DNA of 64,000 nt. Origin: Nesterenkonia sedimenti. GTDB taxonomy: Bacteria; Actinomycetota; Actinomycetes; Actinomycetales; Micrococcaceae. Positions 51,273 to 60,198 of the stretch are shown here, in pieces. The stretch spans positions 62,001-126,000 of the forward strand of contig NZ_JABAHY010000005.1 of assembly GCF_012641515.1 (NCBI RefSeq). The letters run 5' to 3'. The notes below the pieces were generated by a model, which was not told where the DNA came from, searched no databases, and was given only the letters and a program-made list of their open reading frames with translations. The translations under genes were made by a program, and so were the position numbers. Position 1 is the stretch's first letter. Every line of letters begins with the position of its first letter.

Positions 51273-53099
51273 ATGAAGCAGCTGAGCCGCCACTACGCCT
51301 ATGTCCTGCCGGGGCTGCCGATTGCCGTGTTCAGCTTCGGGCTGCTGCTGGGACTGACCGTGACCTCAGTGGCAACCCTGATCATCTGGGTCGGGGCACT
51401 GCTGCTGCCGATGACCCTGGTGGTGGCCTCCGGCTTCGCCGAACTGGACCGCAACCGGCTGCGGCACTGGGGCGCGGCGGTGGCCGCAGTGGACTATCGG
51501 CCCCTGGGGCCCGGGGTGGCCGGGAAGCTGCGCCTGGTGCTTGATCCGCGGCGCTGGCTGGATCTGGTCTTCGAGATGCTCATCGCCCTGCCCCTGCGGC
51601 TGATCACCTTCACCGTCACCGCAGTCTGGAGTCTGGCCGGCCCAGCCGGGCTGACCTACTTTGTCTGGTCGCTCTTCATCCCCGACGACGGCCCGGTCAT
51701 CATGCTGATGGAGGCCACCAACCCGCAGATCATCCCGGAGAGCGGCACCGCCCAGTATCTCCTGGACGCCGGGGTCTACTTCATGGCCGGGCTCCTGTTC
51801 CTGATCACCCTGCCGGTGGTGCTTCGAGCGCTGGCCTCCTTCGACGCGATGCTCACCACCGCCCTGCTGGGCGCCGAGGGGCGCGGGGAATTCTTCGGCC
51901 ACAGCACCGCAGAGACCGGGCATATCTCCCGGCATCAGGCCTCCTTCAGCGCCCGGGCCTGGTCCTGGATCGGTGCGGGATTCGTGGCCGTGGTGATGCT
52001 GGCCATCGGCTGGCCGATCACCGCCGCGCTCTACTCGGTCAACGTGGCCTTGGCCATGGTCCTGGTACTGGTCCACTGCGGGGCGATCATCCTGACCCTG
52101 CGCTGGGTCTGGCCGGGTCTGGGGCTCTCCCTGCTGGCCTCAGCAGGAATCATGGCTGCCACCGCCGAGGCTGAGCTCGCCGTCTGGCCCTGGCCGGTGA
52201 CCGCCATGGTCACCCAGATCGCGGTGCTGGTGGTCGCGGCCCTGACCAAACCTTGGTACTGCGCGGCATCAGGCTGGTGCGCCGGGGCAGTGCTGACCCT
52301 GGCTGCCCTGCTGATCACCGCCCCCGGACTGCCCGAGGGGGCACTGGGCACCGGGATTGTCTTCACCTCAGTCAGCGCCGGTCTGGTCGTCGTCGGAATT
52401 CTCATCCGGCTCTGGATTCTCAACGCGGGCCGGCTCGAGGCGGCTGAACGCAGCAGCGCCCAGCAGGACCGCCGCCGTAAGGAACTCGAGGACCGCAACC
52501 GGATCGCCCGCGAACTCCACGATGTGGTCGCCCACAGTATGTCGGTGATCAGCGTGCAGGCCTCCACCGCCCAGTACCGGCTGCCTGAACTGGGGGAGAA
52601 GGCGCAGCAGGAGTTTGAGGAGATCGCCGCCTCCTCCCGTCAGGCGCTGAGCGAGATGCGGGCCCTGCTGGGCATTCTGCGTGGCGACGACGCCGCCCCC
52701 ACCGCCCCGGTGCCGACCCTGACCGATATCGAGGATCTGGTGGAGAGCACCCGGGCCTCCGGTGCGCAGATCGAATACCACCACAATACCGGCGACGACG
52801 CCGAGGTCTCAGCCACGGTCGGTCTGACCACCTACCGGCTGGTCCAGGAGGCGCTGAGCAATGCGCTGCGGCACGCACCCGGTGCGGCCATCTCGGTGCG
52901 CACGACCCTTCAGGACGAGCTTCTGAAGGTCGAGGTCCACAACACCGCCCCGCGCAGCCAAGCGGCCCCATCCCCGGGCTCAGGACTGGGGCTGGAAGGT
53001 ATCCGAGACCGGGTGGCATCCCTGCGCGGGACAGTCCGCGCCGGGGCCACAGCTGAGGGCGGTTTCGAGGTTCAGGCAGAACTGCCGCGGGCCGAATAG
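51273..53099 (+). CDS. Membrane sensor histidine kinase, NarL-partner (HisKA_3) type
   Basis: A kinase of about 608 residues. Residues 1-200 form a multi-helix sensor domain of the PF13796 type, followed by a second block of hydrophobic helices (about 230-380). The dimerisation box is DRNRIARELHDVVAHSMSVI with the phospho-His, and the ATPase domain shows TTYRLVQEALSNALRHAPGA (N-box) and GSGLGLEGIRDRV (G-box). The ATG at 51273 is chosen because TACGGT (51260-51265) ends 7 nt before it; an in-frame GTG at 51264 would lie inside that box. A membrane-embedded sensor next to a desaturase recalls Bacillus DesK, which senses bilayer fluidity. Confidence 0.92.
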   Translation: MKQLSRHYAYVLPGLPIAVFSFGLLLGLTVTSVATLIIWVGALLLPMTLVVASGFAELDRNRLRHWGAAVAAVDYRPLGPGVAGKLRLVLDPRRWLDLVFEMLIALPLRLITFTVTAVWSLAGPAGLTYFVWSLFIPDDGPVIMLMEATNPQIIPESGTAQYLLDAGVYFMAGLLFLITLPVVLRALASFDAMLTTALLGAEGRGEFFGHSTAETGHISRHQASFSARAWSWIGAGFVAVVMLAIGWPITAALYSVNVALAMVLVLVHCGAIILTLRWVWPGLGLSLLASAGIMAATAEAELAVWPWPVTAMVTQIAVLVVAALTKPWYCAASGWCAGAVLTLAALLITAPGLPEGALGTGIVFTSVSAGLVVVGILIRLWILNAGRLEAAERSSAQQDRRRKELEDRNRIARELHDVVAHSMSVISVQASTAQYRLPELGEKAQQEFEEIAASSRQALSEMRALLGILRGDDAAPTAPVPTLTDIEDLVESTRASGAQIEYHHNTGDDAEVSATVGLTTYRLVQEALSNALRHAPGAAISVRTTLQDELLKVEVHNTAPRSQAAPSPGSGLGLEGIRDRVASLRGTVRAGATAEGGFEVQAELPRAE

Positions 53100-53121
53100 C
53101 CGGAATTCCGCGCCACCCCAT

Positions 53122-53186
53122 ACCCCAGTAGGGGGTGCAGTTGGCTCCGGGGAGGGACGCGGTGGTCTCGACCTCCTCCCTACGGT
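53122..53186 (+). promoter_or_regulatory. Desaturase promoter with palindrome
   Basis: The inverted repeat ACCCC-AGTAG-GGGGT at 53122-53136 lies about 45 bp upstream of a TACGGT -10 box (53181-53186), which ends 6 nt before the desaturase ATG. The 10-mer CCTACGGTGA (53179-53188) is identical to the kinase promoter region (51258-51267). A binding site for the adjacent response regulator is inferred. Confidence 0.45.
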
Positions 53187-53192
53187 GAGACC

Positions 53193-54299
53193 ATGACGAT
53201 CACAGAACAGTCCGGGACCGCTGCCCCGGCCACGCCCGCGCGCGCTCGCAACCAGCAGACCAATGAGTTCTTTGATCTCGCTGAACGGGTCAAAGCCGCC
53301 GGTCTCATGGAACGCGGAGCGCAGAGCTACATCGGCCGCGCCATCTTCCTGACCCTCTCCTTCGCCGGGGCCTGGACCCTGCTGGTGGTCCTGGGTCAGT
53401 CCTGGTGGCAGCTGGGGCTGGCTGTGGTCTTCGGAGTGCTGTTCACCCAGGTGGCCTTTGTCTCTCACGACGCCGCCCACCAGCAGGTGTTCAACAACGG
53501 TCGGAAGAACGAATGGCTCTCCTATTTCGCCGGTGACCTCGTAGTGGGTATGTCCTACAGCTGGTGGGTGAAAAAACACGGCAAACACCACGCTCACCCC
53601 AATGTGATCGGCAAAGACGGGGATATCGCACCGGGGACGCTGGCCTTTGTGCCCGAGGATGCGGCCTCCCGCACCGGCACCGCCGCCTGGTTCGCCAAGC
53701 GACAGGGCTGGTTCTTCTTCCCGATCCTGATGTTCTTCGGTTTCGTGCTGCACGGTCAGGCCGTGCGCGCGGTGCTCTCCGGAAAGACGAAGGTCAAGCG
53801 CAGGGGAGTGGAGGCCAGCTTCCTGGCAATCCGGCTCATCGGTTACCCCGCCCTGATCATCTGGCTGCTGGGGCCGGTGCTGGGCATCGCATTCATCGCT
53901 GTGCAGGTGGCAGTCTTCGGTGTCTATATGGGTGCCAGCTTCGCCCCTAACCACAAGGGCATGCCCCTGATCCCCAAGGACTCCAAGGTCGACTTTCTGC
54001 AGCGCCAGGTGCTGACCTCCCGCAATATTCGCGGCGGGCGCCCCATGGGCTGGGCCATGGGCGGACTGAACTACCAGGTCGAACACCATCTCTTCCCCCG
54101 AATGGCCAGCCCCAAACTGCATAAGGTCAAACCGATCGTCGAGGAGTTCTGCGCCGAACGCGGGATCCCCTATACCGAGACGGGGCTCTTCGAGTCCTAT
54201 GGCATCGTGATCCGCTATCTCAATCGGGTGGGCCTGGGATATTCCGATCCCATGGACTGCCCCATCACAGCCCAGTTCCGCCCCCGCTGGGACCGCTAA
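53193..54299 (+). CDS. Membrane fatty-acid desaturase
   Basis: A 368-residue integral-membrane desaturase that inserts a cis double bond into acyl chains using a di-iron centre. The three histidine boxes are present: HDAAH (about 92-96), HGKHHAH (about 129-135) and QVEHHLF (about 295-301). Hydrophobic pairs flank the boxes. The QVEHH form of the third box is the one seen in actinobacterial linoleoyl/acyl-CoA desaturase-like proteins. The ATG is 6 nt after a TACGGT box. It follows the sensor kinase and so is a likely target of that two-component system. An electron donor gene is not adjacent. Confidence 0.92.
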   Translation: MTITEQSGTAAPATPARARNQQTNEFFDLAERVKAAGLMERGAQSYIGRAIFLTLSFAGAWTLLVVLGQSWWQLGLAVVFGVLFTQVAFVSHDAAHQQVFNNGRKNEWLSYFAGDLVVGMSYSWWVKKHGKHHAHPNVIGKDGDIAPGTLAFVPEDAASRTGTAAWFAKRQGWFFFPILMFFGFVLHGQAVRAVLSGKTKVKRRGVEASFLAIRLIGYPALIIWLLGPVLGIAFIAVQVAVFGVYMGASFAPNHKGMPLIPKDSKVDFLQRQVLTSRNIRGGRPMGWAMGGLNYQVEHHLFPRMASPKLHKVKPIVEEFCAERGIPYTETGLFESYGIVIRYLNRVGLGYSDPMDCPITAQFRPRWDR

Positions 54300-54362
54300 T
54301 CACAACTGATTGCGGAGTTGCACCCGCCCGATGACCCCCGCGGCGTTCTACCCTGGAACATC

Positions 54363-55055
54363 ATGAACCAGCGCCGCAAACCTTCCCCCGCCGTGTACCG
54401 CCGTCGGCGGCTTGTGGCAGCACTTTTGGCGGTCTTCCTGCTGGCCCTGCTGGTCTGGGGTGCCCAGGCTCTCTTCGGCGCAGTATTCGACGACGACGGC
54501 GCAGACGAGGCATCCGAGCCGAGCACTGAGTCCGAGCCTGAGGACACCGAGGAAGCCGAGGAAGCCGAGGAGCCAGCGCCACCGGAAGAGGATGAGGAGG
54601 GCTCATCTCCGGAGCCGGATCCCGAGGCCACCGCAGAGGAAGATGAGGAAGAGGACGAGGGGTACTGCCCGGCCTCTGATGTCATTGTCCGGGCCGGTAC
54701 CAGCAGCGAGTCCTATCCGGCCGATACTGCGGCAATGCTGATTATGGAGGTCGAGAACACCGGCAGCAGCGACTGCACACTCGATGTGGGCACCGCCGAG
54801 CAGGTCTTCAGCGTCTCCCAGGGCGGCCGGGAAGTCTTCACCACAAACCAGTGCGAGCTCAACGGGGAATCCCTGGAGATGGAGTTCGAACCGGGGCAGA
54901 CTGAACGGGCCCAGATGGTCTGGCCGCGGTCTGACTCCAGTGTCGACTGTACTGAAGCCGCCGATCTGCCCTCCGGTGAATACGAGTTGACCGTCTCGGT
55001 CTCCGGGATCAGTTCTGAACCGCATACCTTCCACCTGGACGGAGCAGCCGAATGA
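54363..55055 (+). CDS. Membrane-anchored protein with acidic linker, unknown function
   Basis: A 230-residue protein. A basic N-terminus (MNQRRKPSPAVYRRRR) and one membrane helix (about 17-40) are followed by a very acidic Glu/Asp/Pro/Ser-rich linker (about 45-100). An outer domain of about 125 residues follows, with four cysteines and beta-strand-like repeats (VRAGTSSESYPADTAAML, VSGISSEPHTFHL). The pattern suggests a wall-spanning anchor with an Ig-like or DUF4232-like head. The ATG at 54363 is preferred; a TACCCT box lies 8 nt upstream. It overlaps argA by 4 nt (ATGA). Function is not known. Confidence 0.7.
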   Translation: MNQRRKPSPAVYRRRRLVAALLAVFLLALLVWGAQALFGAVFDDDGADEASEPSTESEPEDTEEAEEAEEPAPPEEDEEGSSPEPDPEATAEEDEEEDEGYCPASDVIVRAGTSSESYPADTAAMLIMEVENTGSSDCTLDVGTAEQVFSVSQGGREVFTTNQCELNGESLEMEFEPGQTERAQMVWPRSDSSVDCTEAADLPSGEYELTVSVSGISSEPHTFHLDGAAE

Positions 55056-55567
55056 GTGCCAAAGCCAGTTTCAGTATCCGAGCAGCACGGACCTCGGATG
55101 TCCCGCGGATTGTCGAGATGACCGAACCTCTGGTGGAGAAGCGGGTGCTGGTGCCTAAGGAGCGGGTCACCTACTATGAGTCCATCCAGGAGTTCCTCAT
55201 CGCCGAGGACACCGAGGGCAATCTCATCGGCTTCGGTGCCCTGCATGTGATGTGGGAGGACCTCGCCGAGGTGCGGACCCTGGCCACTCTGGACTCCTGG
55301 CGGGGCCACGGCGTGGGATCGGCCCTGCTGGCGAAGCTGCTGGACCGGGCACGGGACCTCGGCGTGGACCGGGTGTTCTGCCTGACCTTCGAGGTGGAGT
55401 TCTTCACCCGCCACGGATTCGAGGTCATGGCAGATCAGACCCCGGTTGATGCGGAGGTCTACGTGGAGCTGCTGCGCTCGCCGGATGAGGGCGTGGCCGA
55501 ATTCCTGGATCTCGCAAGGGTTAAACCCAACACCCTGGGAAATACTCGGATGATCCTCTCGCTCTAG
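55052..55567 (+). CDS. argA: Amino-acid N-acetyltransferase, Rv2747 type (N-acetylglutamate synthase)
   Basis: A 171-residue GNAT matching the short mycobacterial ArgA: RAARTSDVPRIVEMTEPLVE, GFGALHVMWEDLAEVRTLA, HGVGSALLAKLLDRARDLG (acetyl-CoA site), VFCLTFEVEFFTRHGFEVM and the terminal VKPNTLGNTRMILSL. It makes N-acetyl-glutamate, the first step of arginine synthesis. The other arg genes are not in the window. Its ATG overlaps the stop of the acidic membrane protein gene, so they are co-translated. Confidence 0.9.
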   Translation: MSAKASFSIRAARTSDVPRIVEMTEPLVEKRVLVPKERVTYYESIQEFLIAEDTEGNLIGFGALHVMWEDLAEVRTLATLDSWRGHGVGSALLAKLLDRARDLGVDRVFCLTFEVEFFTRHGFEVMADQTPVDAEVYVELLRSPDEGVAEFLDLARVKPNTLGNTRMILSL

Positions 55568-55608
55568 GTGATCTAACTCACTTTCACTAAACCGTTTAGC
55601 CCTCAGTT

Positions 55609-55663
55609 GTTCACCTCTCGTTCACCGACAGAGCAACTTCTGGTCACTTCTCATCCTTAGCGT
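55609..55663 (+). promoter_or_regulatory. Pho box and promoter of pstSCAB
   Basis: GTTCACC occurs at 55609-55615 and 55620-55626, exactly 11 bp apart, with a related GGTCACT at 55642-55648, 22 bp further. Direct 7-mers with 11-bp period are the form of the actinobacterial PhoP/PhoR box. A TAGCGT -10 box at 55658-55663 follows, giving a leader of about 105 nt before pstS. Phosphate-starvation control is inferred. Confidence 0.7.
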
Positions 55664-55775
55664 GATCCTCGGTTCGCCGCGAGTGCCCAATTTCGGCCTG
55701 CGGAAACTGGGAAATTCAAGCACCTAAGGACCGGGCGCCAATCCCCGCGCCGGTCAGACCTGAGAGAGGGACAAC

Positions 55776-56903
55776 GTGAAGGTTTCACACTTCGGCCGCG
55801 GTGCGGCCATCCTGTCCGTCGCCTCCCTGGCCCTCGTGGCCTGCAATGGCGAGGACAACGGCAACGGCGGCGGCGACGCTGACGAGGCCGCCGAGGCCGC
55901 AGGCGTCGAGTTCGAGGACGTCTCCGGCACTATCTACTCCGGCGGCGCCTCCTCCCACGAGACCGCTATGGACGAGTGGATCGCCGAGTTCGAGCACCTG
56001 ACAGACAACCAGGCCCAGGTCGAATACGCCGGTGAAGGCTCCGGTGCAGGCCGCGCCTCCTTCCTGGATGGTGAGTTCCAGTTCGCCGGCTCCGACGCTG
56101 TGATGAGCGATGAGGAATACGAAGAGTCCCTGCAGCGCTGCGGCGACAACGGCGCATTCCACCTGCCGACTTACATCGCCCCGATCGGGCTGGCCGTGAA
56201 CCTCGAAGGTGTGGACTCCATCAACCTGGACTCCGACACCCTAGGCGAGATCTTCGCCGGCGAGATCACCTCCTGGGATGACCCGGCAATCGCCGAGCAG
56301 AACGAGGACGCAGACCTCCCCAGCACCCCCATCACCGTGGTGCACCGCGCAGACTCCTCCGGTACCACCGAGAACTTCCTCGAGTACCTCGAGGCAACTG
56401 CCAGCAACTGGGACTGGGAGCCCGACGGCGAATGGCCCACCGACATCTCCGCTGAGTCCGCAGGCCAGACTTCCGGCGTGCTGGACCTCGCCGGCAGCAC
56501 CGACGGCGCCATCACCTATGCAGACCTCGGCCAGATCGGTGACGAGTTCGCACTGGTCAACGTTGAGGTCGGTGGCGAGTACACCGAGCCCACCCCCGAG
56601 GCAGCTGCCGAGGCAGTGCTGGCATCCGAGCGTGTTGAGGGCCAGTCCGAGAACAACATGGCCTTCGAGATCACCCGCGACACTGAAGAGGTCGGCGCTT
56701 ACCCGATCGTTCAGATCGCCTACACCATCTGGTGCAACGAGTACGAGAGCGAAGAGGAGGCTGACCTCGTCGCCGCCTTCGCCGCCTACATCGTCTCCGA
56801 AGACGCCCAGGAACTGGCACACGACCAGGCCGGCAGTGCTCCGATCACTGACGACCTGCGCGATGAGGCCCTCGAGGCCATCAGCGAGATCAGCGGCGGC
56901 TGA
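55776..56903 (+). CDS. pstS: Phosphate ABC transporter substrate-binding lipoprotein
   Basis: A 375-residue PstS. The lipoprotein signal ends at LVAC (Cys23). A Gly/Asp/Ala-rich spacer follows, then phosphate-binding blocks: YSGGASSHETAM, GEGSGAGRASFLDG, FAGSDAVMSDEEY and VVHRADSSGTTENF. It captures phosphate outside the membrane for PstCAB. GTG 55776 is behind GAGAGAGGG. First gene of the pst operon, under the Pho box, and separated from pstC by a strong hairpin. Confidence 0.95.
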   Translation: MKVSHFGRGAAILSVASLALVACNGEDNGNGGGDADEAAEAAGVEFEDVSGTIYSGGASSHETAMDEWIAEFEHLTDNQAQVEYAGEGSGAGRASFLDGEFQFAGSDAVMSDEEYEESLQRCGDNGAFHLPTYIAPIGLAVNLEGVDSINLDSDTLGEIFAGEITSWDDPAIAEQNEDADLPSTPITVVHRADSSGTTENFLEYLEATASNWDWEPDGEWPTDISAESAGQTSGVLDLAGSTDGAITYADLGQIGDEFALVNVEVGGEYTEPTPEAAAEAVLASERVEGQSENNMAFEITRDTEEVGAYPIVQIAYTIWCNEYESEEEADLVAAFAAYIVSEDAQELAHDQAGSAPITDDLRDEALEAISEISGG

Positions 56904-56922
56904 TCTCCACCTCTAAACGTGG

Positions 56923-57007
56923 TCTGATTCATCAGATCATTCTCATGGTGCGAGTGAATAGGCGGGCGCCGGGTCCTCCACCCGGCGTCCGCCGCCCACC
57001 GCACCAT
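56923..57007 (+). other. Hairpins in the pstS-pstC gap
   Basis: Nested inverted repeats: TCTGAT/ATCAGA at 56923-56936; ATGGTGCG (56945-56952) pairing with CGCACCAT (57000-57007); and inside, a 14-bp stem 56961-56974 with 56980-56993 that has a single G-U pair and a 5-nt loop. There is no T-run, so it is more likely an mRNA-stabilising or processing structure than a terminator. It would favour PstS over PstCA synthesis. Confidence 0.6.
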
Positions 57008-57069
57008 CACTTGTCTTCAACGCACTTTTCACTCATGCACCATCTAGCCGCCACTCATAGGGAGAACAC

Positions 57070-58086
57070 GTGACACCGGACGAGTCACAGACCTCCGTCA
57101 AGACTTCACAAGACACCCGGGCCGGCCGAAAGGCCGCTAAAAAGGCGTCATCGGACCAGAACAACCTGGTCAGCAAAGACAAAGCCGGGGCCGGAGTTGA
57201 CCGGGGATTCGCATTACTGGCCAAATTCGCCGGTATCTTCATCCTCATCATCCTCGCCTTCGTTGCGATCTTCCTGACCTATAACTCCTTCGAGGCCATC
57301 TACCGCGAGGACGAAGGGCTCGTCATCGGGCGTTTCCTCTCTTATGCCTGGCCGCTGATCGTGGGAACTCTGACGGTCTCGATCATCGCCCTGTGCATCT
57401 CAGCACCGGTGGCAGTCGGCGTCGCGCTCTACATCTCGCACTACGCCCCGCCGCGACTGTCGAAGTCGATCGGTTATGTCATCGACCTCCTGGCCGCCAT
57501 CCCCTCGGTGGTCTACGGAGCCTGGGGCATGGTTTTCCTCTCCGGATACCTCGCCAATTTCTATGTCTGGGTCCACGAGTGGTTCAGCTGGATCCCGCTG
57601 TTCGCCGGGACTCCTTCGGCAACTGGTCGTACGGTCTTCACCGCCTCCGTGGTGCTGTCGGTGATGATCCTGCCGATCATCACCTCGGTTGCCCGCGAGA
57701 TCTTCATCCAGACCCCCAAGCTCCATGAGGAAGCAGCCCTGGCCCTGGGTGCGACCCGGTGGGAAATGATCAAGATGGCAGTCTTCCCCTTCGCCCGGGC
57801 AGGCATTATCTCCGGCATCATGCTCGGCCTCGGCCGCGCCCTGGGTGAGACGATGGCCGTGGTCATGGTGCTCTCAGCGGGCTCCTTCACCTGGTCGATC
57901 ATCTCCAGCGGCAACAACACCATCCCCGCGGAGATCGCCCGAAATTTCGGGGAGACCGGTGACGGCACCGAACGCTGGCATCAATTGATCGCCATCGGCC
58001 TGGTGCTGTTCATCATCACCCTCATCGTCAACATGGTCGCCCGCTGGATCGTGTCCCGCAACAAGGAATTCTCTGGAGCGAACTGA
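57070..58086 (+). CDS. pstC: Phosphate ABC transporter permease PstC
   Basis: A 338-residue permease with six or seven helices. A hydrophilic N-terminal tail of about 45 residues precedes the first helix. The EAA loop is ALALGATRWEMIKMAVFPFA, with LGRALGETMAVVMVL after it and IPSVVYGAWGM before it, as in PstC. GTG 57070 has GGAGA 5-6 nt upstream. Its stop overlaps the pstA ATG (TGATG). Confidence 0.95.
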   Translation: MTPDESQTSVKTSQDTRAGRKAAKKASSDQNNLVSKDKAGAGVDRGFALLAKFAGIFILIILAFVAIFLTYNSFEAIYREDEGLVIGRFLSYAWPLIVGTLTVSIIALCISAPVAVGVALYISHYAPPRLSKSIGYVIDLLAAIPSVVYGAWGMVFLSGYLANFYVWVHEWFSWIPLFAGTPSATGRTVFTASVVLSVMILPIITSVAREIFIQTPKLHEEAALALGATRWEMIKMAVFPFARAGIISGIMLGLGRALGETMAVVMVLSAGSFTWSIISSGNNTIPAEIARNFGETGDGTERWHQLIAIGLVLFIITLIVNMVARWIVSRNKEFSGAN

Positions 58087-59312
58087 TGACTCAGAGCACC
58101 AAAGACAAAACCCCCACCGCCTCCTCCGTGCAGGGACCCGCAGGGCCCTCCACCGAGGTGGACCCCGCCCAGATCATCCGGCCGAAGTCGCTGACCGCCG
58201 GCAACCGCCTGCCCAAATGGTTCATGCCGGCAGTGCTGGCCGGTGCCGCGGTGCTCGGTGCGGCCATCTCCTCGGCCATCGGGTTCACCATCACACTGTG
58301 GCTGATCCTCACCGCGATCCTCTACGTGATCGGCGTCTACACCATCACCCGGATCAAAGTCGGCCCCCGCAAGGCCACCGATATGCTCTGGCGCAATCTG
58401 GTCTACATCGCCTTCGTGCTCGCGCTGATTCCGCTGGTCTCGGTCATCTACTCCGTCTCCGTAGTTGGATTCCAGGGGTTGACCAACCCCGGGTTCCTCA
58501 CCTCCGAATTCGTCGACGCCGACGGACGCCGGATGCGCTCGAGTGTGGACCAGGGAACCGAAGCCGGTGAGCACGGGGTTATGGGCGGTATTGCCCACGC
58601 CCTGGTGGGTTCACTGGCCATCACCCTGACCGCGACCATCATCTCGGTGCCGATCGGTCTGCTGACCTCCATCTACCTGGTGGAATACGCCCGCGGCGGT
58701 CCACTCTCCCGCGGTATCACCTTCTTCGTCGATGTGATGACCGGTATCCCCTCCATCGTCGCCGGTCTCTTCGGTGCCGCGGCCATGGTCTTCTTCCTAG
58801 GGATCGGCAACAGCCTGGGACTGCCCATGCCCTCCCAGTCCCGAATGGGGCTGACGGCCGCGGTGGCGCTCTGTGTGCTGATGATCCCCGTCGTCGTACG
58901 AACCACCGAGGAAATGCTGCGCGTGGTGCCCAATGAGCTGCGCGAGGCCTCCTACGCCCTGGGCGTGCGCAAATGGCGGACCATTCTCAAGGTGGTCATC
59001 CCCACTGCGATCTCCGGTATCGCTGCCGGTGTGACCCTGGCGGTGGCCCGTGTGATCGGCGAAACCGCCCCGATCCTCATCACCGCGGGTATGACGGAGT
59101 TCATCAACTGGAATATGGTCTCCGGCTGGATGGCCACCCTTCCGGTGTTCATCTACGAACAGTTCACCAGGCCCACCGACCCCAACTTCTCCGATCCCTC
59201 GCACCAGCGAGCCTGGGGTGCGGCACTGGTGCTCATCATGATCGTGATGACCCTGAACCTCATCGCCCGCCTGGTTGCCCACTTCTTCGCCCCCAAGAAG
59301 ACCGGGCGCTGA
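58086..59312 (+). CDS. pstA: Phosphate ABC transporter permease PstA
   Basis: A 408-residue permease, longer than E. coli PstA because of a 90-residue N-terminal part with two extra hydrophobic segments. The core shows [31 protein letters not shown], the EAA loop [20 protein letters not shown] and [16 protein letters not shown]. It pairs with PstC in the membrane. It ends 55 nt before pstB. Confidence 0.95.
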   Translation: MTQSTKDKTPTASSVQGPAGPSTEVDPAQIIRPKSLTAGNRLPKWFMPAVLAGAAVLGAAISSAIGFTITLWLILTAILYVIGVYTITRIKVGPRKATDMLWRNLVYIAFVLALIPLVSVIYSVSVVGFQGLTNPGFLTSEFVDADGRRMRSSVDQGTEAGEHGVMGGIAHALVGSLAITLTATIISVPIGLLTSIYLVEYARGGPLSRGITFFVDVMTGIPSIVAGLFGAAAMVFFLGIGNSLGLPMPSQSRMGLTAAVALCVLMIPVVVRTTEEMLRVVPNELREASYALGVRKWRTILKVVIPTAISGIAAGVTLAVARVIGETAPILITAGMTEFINWNMVSGWMATLPVFIYEQFTRPTDPNFSDPSHQRAWGAALVLIMIVMTLNLIARLVAHFFAPKKTGR

Positions 59313-59367
59313 CCCTCCAAGGCCCTCACCTCGAGAGCACTGCACTAGAAAGAGTGAGATAACAGAC

Positions 59368-60147
59368 ATGTCCAAGAACATCACCGCCAAGAACCTCAAC
59401 GTCTACTACGGGGACTTCCTGGCAGTCGAAGGCATCAACGTGGAGATCGCGAAGAAGTCGGTCACTGCCTTCATCGGCCCCTCCGGCTGCGGTAAGACAA
59501 CCTTCCTGCGCACCCTCAACCGGATGCACGAGGTGCTGCCCGGCGCCCGAGTTGAGGGTCAGCTGTTCCTCGACGACGACGATATCTACGGCCCCGGGGT
59601 GGACCCGGTGACCGTGCGCGCCATGGTCGGAATGGTCTTTCAGCGGCCCAACCCCTTCCCGACGATGAGCATCCGGGAGAACGTGCTGGCCGGCTATAAG
59701 CTCAACGGCGCACGGCTGTCCCGGTCCCAGGCCGACGACGTCGTCGAAGGTGCCCTGCGTGGTGCAAACCTCTGGAACGAGGTCAAGGACCGCCTGGATA
59801 AGCCCGGCTCCGGTCTCTCCGGTGGTCAGCAGCAGCGCCTGTGCATCGCCCGCACTGTGGCTGTGAAACCCGATGTGATCCTGATGGACGAGCCCTGCTC
59901 GGCACTGGACCCCATCTCCACTCTGGCCATTGAGGACCTCATCGCCGAGCTGAAGCAGGAGTACACGATCGTGATCGTGACCCACAATATGCAGCAGGCT
60001 GCCCGGGTCAGCGAGAAGACTGCGTTCTTCAACATCGCCGGCACCGGCAAACCCGGCAAGATGATCGAGTACGACGACACCTCCGTCATCTTCAACAACC
60101 CCTCCAACGAGCAGACTGAGCGGTACGTCTCCGGCAAGTTCGGATAA
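59368..60147 (+). CDS. pstB: Phosphate ABC transporter ATPase PstB
   Basis: A 259-residue ATPase. Walker [10 protein letters not shown] (37-45), [30 protein letters not shown] (Q-loop and the PstB-specific PNPFP), signature [14 protein letters not shown], Walker [14 protein letters not shown] and the H-loop [13 protein letters not shown]. The start is ATG 59368; an open frame further upstream only overlaps pstA. It closes the pst operon. phoU does not follow; a DUF47 protein 600 bp on is the nearest relative. Confidence 0.96.
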   Translation: MSKNITAKNLNVYYGDFLAVEGINVEIAKKSVTAFIGPSGCGKTTFLRTLNRMHEVLPGARVEGQLFLDDDDIYGPGVDPVTVRAMVGMVFQRPNPFPTMSIRENVLAGYKLNGARLSRSQADDVVEGALRGANLWNEVKDRLDKPGSGLSGGQQQRLCIARTVAVKPDVILMDEPCSALDPISTLAIEDLIAELKQEYTIVIVTHNMQQAARVSEKTAFFNIAGTGKPGKMIEYDDTSVIFNNPSNEQTERYVSGKFG

Positions 60148-60166
60148 GCCTCGAAAGTGGTTTGAC

Positions 60167-60190
60167 GTGTCCCCAAGCGGAGGAGGACAC
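60167..60190 (+). other. Hairpin after pstB
   Basis: GTGTCC (60167-60172) and GGACAC (60185-60190) form a 6-bp stem with a 12-nt loop just after the pstB stop. No T-run follows, so termination here is uncertain. Confidence 0.35.
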
Positions 60191-60198
60191 TAGATACA

